Source: Malus domestica
Lineage: Eukaryota > Streptophyta > Magnoliopsida > Rosales > Rosaceae
DNA: 64,000 nucleotides
Direction: 5' to 3'
Assembly (NCBI RefSeq): GCF_042453785.1
Contig: NC_091669.1
Coordinates: 33,063,001 to 33,127,000 of the forward strand
How positions within the stretch are numbered: position 1 is the stretch's first letter; each line of letters opens with the position of its first letter. The position numbers and the translations under genes were made by a program. Shown here piece after piece: positions 61,301-64,000 of the stretch. Under the pieces are notes generated by a model, which was not told the origin of the DNA, did no database searches, and saw only the letters and a program-made list of their open reading frames with translations.

Positions 61301-62897
61301 TTACATGTGGAACCATTACCAGTTCATCATTTTCATCTTTTACAACATTCCCTTCTCGATCCTTGAGGCTTATTAGGGTCTTAACTTGATAAGGCCTAAA
61401 ATGCTCCCAAACCTTACTACGTTTACCCTGTAGGAGTTGGGAGACACTTACCTCCTCTTGATCTCCTTCACTTTCGGCCTCACATTTGCTTCCCCCCGAT
61501 TCATATTCCAAATCAATTGCATCATCTATAGAATCTACATGGTTCGAAGCCTGCATCCAATCAATACAAAAATATCAATTTGTGAATCATTATGTCCAAA
61601 AAAGAATCAAAGCCCATCACAATTTGTGAATCATTATGACCCTTCTCTTTGTTTATCCACAATCCAAGGGAACAAAATAGTTATTTGTAGCTAGCTCTAG
61701 CCAATAAAATGACACATAATTAACCCACTCACATAAACATTTTCAAAAGGCAAAATCCATTTTCTGAGCTTGGATACAAAACCCATTTTCCCAAATAATG
61801 GGAAACCCACCAATATTTACATTACAAATGATGGGATTGATTTAGAAAACTAAACAGTAAATGACAATCGAGCAAGCCTCAGCTTTTAATCTTTGTTGAC
61901 AATGTCTATATTTACATGTATCGGTGCTCTAGAAAATTAATGTTATAAGTTGTTTTTAGTAATTTTTGTAGATATAATCATGAGAATTAAGAAAAAGAGT
62001 GGTTTTTATTATGATATCGTGAGATTAAAATATGTAAGTCACAACTGAATAGACAAAGGGGCATACCCACTTCAAATTTGAATATGCCTGATTAATTTGG
62101 TTTTAAAAGAAGAAATGAATTGTTCTGGTGTTTTACCTAATCAACACAGTTATGACTTTCTCCTAATACCCGGAGAGGGTGGAGTGATTTTGGCAAAAAA
62201 AACAAAATGGATGGAGTGATTGGAGTCAGAAGGATACAAAATTGACCAGAAATTACGAGACATTGCTTTCATTAACATCGTCAACCAACCAAACAACCAT
62301 CAGCCATGTGAAATCGATTAATTAACTAACTAATTGTGGATTTCAGAGAAACCCAGATAGGAACTACAAGTTATCCCAGATAGAAAAAAAATTATACCCT
62401 AAGAGATTTGAATTTCAGAGAAACCCCAATTCCAATCCCAATTTGAATCTAAAAATTAGAACCCTAATTTTATAAAATGCAAACAAATTCAAGAGATTGA
62501 CTTACCATGAGAGAAGACGATGTCAAGATGGTTGTGGTGGAGGTGAGACCGTGAAATCGTGAGAGATTGGAGAGGAGGAGGAGTGGTGGAGCCGGTGATT
62601 GAGAGAGGGACCGAGTGACTTCGGAGTGAGAAAAGTGAGAGTCTGAGAGTCTCAGAAACGTGAGAGTCGAAGAGTCTGAGAGTGCAAAAACGTGGAGGAG
62701 TGGTCCACTTAACAATAATTTCTATTAAAAAAACTGATTCGGTACGGTTTGGTATTGAACGTAGAACCGAAACCGAACCGACTAAGCACCAAACCGAACC
62801 GATTTTGTACCTATACCGAAATGAACCGAAAAAAAACCAAACCAACCGGGTTCAGTACGAGTTCGGTTCGGTTCTCGGTATTTTTTGCCCAGGCCTA
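58356..62897 (-). mobile_element. 4.5-kb hAT transposon with own transposase gene
   Basis: Perfect 8-bp duplications GCGACGAC (58348-58355, 62898-62905) and inverted ends TAGGCCTGGGCA / GCCCAGGCCTA. Subterminal regions of about 150 bp at both ends contain many GGTTCGGT/ACCGAACC repeats, probable transposase-binding sites. One minus-strand transposase gene occupies the middle. The perfect duplications imply a recent insertion; the transposase, however, is internally deleted. Confidence 0.94.
59400..62508 (-). pseudogene. hAT transposase (BED zinc finger, Ac/RICESLEEPER type), core deleted
   Basis: Inferred exons: 62508-62506 (just the ATG before a GTAAGT donor), 61550-59709, and 59611-59400. 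The N-terminal BED finger shows CVYCPE ... GMRKHLNRQCKYY; next come VPSRRTLVRTFLKMY and the first catalytic Asp in SLTTDTWTSTQN. At about 60720 the frame shifts and sequence jumps from ETCLLEWK to FKEFEEENDEDG; the ~100 residues usually between, with the second catalytic Asp (VDNAS/ND), are gone. After that come GPPTEEYWEKAEVFVRFLRV, DPKFKLRHV, and the hAT dimerisation domain (SWWKTNGCKYPILAAIAKDI, STVASESAFSTGGRVI, LICMHNWMR). The last exon gives a Ser/Gln/Pro-rich tail ending KGVKRKAPKG. It cannot be catalytic but could still bind or dimerise. Confidence 0.88.
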
Positions 62898-62905
62898 GCG
62901 ACGAC

Positions 62906-63243
62906 ACCCACGACCACCAGGTTCACTTTCAATTTAATTTTAATTTTTTGCCTTTTTAGTGGATTAAAGAATATGAAACGAATTATAATTTAAAATGGTG
63001 AAATTTTGTTGATTTTTGCGTTCAGTGTTCTGAGTGATCATCGAGCTGTGATTGGTTGGTGTTGGTTTTGATTCGATTGAGGTAAAAGCTCTGCATGATC
63101 GTAACATAGAGAAAATGCTAGAATCTTACCTTCAATCGAAATATCTGATTTTTGTTACAATTGTTAATTTCATTGCAAGAAAATGTGGCAGAGGCAATAA
63201 TTCCCAAATCCTCGAGCTTTCGGATCATACAATCGTCCCACAG
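62906..63243. other. Region upstream of LCB2-like gene
   Basis: Shortly after the hAT a GT donor at about 62921 may end a 5' exon. The open frame at 63052-63246 shows no family resemblance, and I cannot fix the start of the following gene. Confidence 0.4.
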
Positions 63244-64000
63244 TAAAAATTATTGTGATCCCTTATTTAACTGCGTTAACCACGTACTTCAGCTATGGAT
63301 TGCTCTTCGTTTTTGGCCAAGTCATATATTTCTTCCGCAAAATCATCGACTGGTGGAGTTCTAGCAATTTGCAGGTTCCATAATCATTGTACATAATTTT
63401 GTTTCTATTGTTTAGTTTTTCCTGTAATTTTATGTAAAAAAAAAAAGCATTGCTTTGTTGCAAAAATCAGGGTTATGCTCCAATCTGTTTAGGACTTGAA
63501 GATTTCTATATTCGCCGGCCTTATCTTCGAATTCAGGTATTTTGTCATTGATTTGATTGTGTTATATTTCTTGAGCTGTATGAAATGGATGCAGTTGGCC
63601 CTGCAATTAAGCTTGAATTCCATGGAGTCCCATAAACATAATTATTGATAACTCTAGTTAATTTTTTAAAGTTTTGACTGGTCAGTACTGTTTCAATAGG
63701 CCTATTGCAAGTGCTCCTCATGCTTGGTTTGATGTGGTTGAATGCTACTCCATTGACTACAACAAAACACTCAAGTAACGATTACAAATTTCCTCCAATT
63801 TCGCAATTTCATGTATATTTCACGCCTTTTGTTATGTTTTCTTGATTTATATTCTCATTGTGTAACTCGGCTGATGCAGGCTAACCAAAAAAACCAGTAG
63901 ATACCTTAACTTGGGATCTTACAATTACCTTGGCTTTGCTGCATCTGATGAGTACTGCACACCTCATGCTATTGAGACATTGAAAAAATATTCTCCCAGT
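63244..64000 (+). CDS. LCB2: Serine palmitoyltransferase LCB2-like subunit, 5' part (cut by window end)
   Basis: Exons about 63244-63374, 63471-63536, 63686-63774 and 63880 to beyond the window, with GT-AG introns and matching phases. Encoded: VIPYLTALTTYFSYGLLFVF (membrane helix), KIIDWWSSSNLQ, GYAPICLGLEDFYIRRPYLR, YCFNRPIASAPHAWFDVVEC, SRYLNLGSYNYLGFAASDEY. These match LCB2, the PLP-carrying subunit of the ER enzyme that joins serine and palmitoyl-CoA in the first step of sphingolipid synthesis. The ATG that starts plant LCB2 (MITIPY) is not present; the position reads AAAATTATTGTG. Several changes in otherwise constant positions (PHAW for PDAW) also suggest relaxed selection. It may start in an upstream exon or be a decaying duplicate. 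Confidence 0.8.

Noticed and set aside
1..64000. CRISPR arrays, rRNA genes, functional tRNA genes, prokaryotic operons
   Set aside because: None is present; repeats lack CRISPR spacing and the tRNA-like sequences are SINEs.

Overview
The window is nuclear DNA of a woody eudicot, most likely an apple/pear-type Rosaceae (tribe Maleae). Reasons: intron-containing plant genes with GT-AG introns, two Au SINEs, plant RTE-type LINE, Copia, Helitron, hAT and MULE elements, and at the left end a repeat-linked coiled-coil ORF that I associate with Maleae genomes (recall, not a search). There is no prokaryotic or organellar gene organisation and no CRISPR.

Layout. 1-2.3 kb: nested tandem repeats leading into a 226-aa repeat-associated ORF. 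2.3-5.6 kb: nearly intact RTE LINE (minus). 5.8-8.5 kb: a five-exon, divergent ARF-like GTPase gene (minus) whose upstream region holds a ~365-bp tandem repeat. 9.5-15.3 kb: RPS30 retropseudogene, minisatellite, Au SINE, then a broken Copia element running directly into a decayed eIF4A-III gene piece. 16.1-17.7 kb: second Au SINE and a 1.2-kb MULE with ~200-bp inverted repeats. 19.2-19.9 kb: nicastrin gene fragment. 20.6-27.0 kb: complete NDUFS1 gene (mitochondrial complex I 75-kDa subunit), five coding exons, with site II promoter motifs. 28.6-29.6 kb: complete MGST3 gene (minus). 29.9-31.4 kb: non-autonomous hAT carrying an HSP20 fragment. 32.5-36.0 kb: broken GFA-domain gene copy, SHMT pseudogene, and a ~1-kb inverted repeat made of two proteasome-beta-like pseudogene copies. 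36.0 kb to at least 46.7 kb: Helitron with RPA-like and RepHel genes (minus), ended by a recognisable CTAG terminus. 52.4-52.8 kb: intact GFA-domain gene. 53-57.7 kb: LTR-like stretch, an Ac/Ds-like hAT with another hAT nested in it, and a palindromic MULE. 58.4-62.9 kb: a 4.5-kb hAT with a three-exon transposase gene missing its core. 63.2-64 kb: 5' part of a serine palmitoyltransferase LCB2-like gene, cut by the window end.

The genes do not form a pathway. Apparently working host genes are NDUFS1, MGST3, the GFA gene, probably the ARF-like gene and possibly the LCB2-like gene. They sit in DNA shaped by at least eight recognisable transposons, several delimited to the base by target-site duplications, and by repeated copying of gene fragments. 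The points I rate highest are a hAT family with shared ends and exchanged cargo, the proteasome-like long hairpin, the ARF-like protein with altered GTPase motifs, and the nested Ac-like element. No clearly undescribed functional system is evident beyond these.
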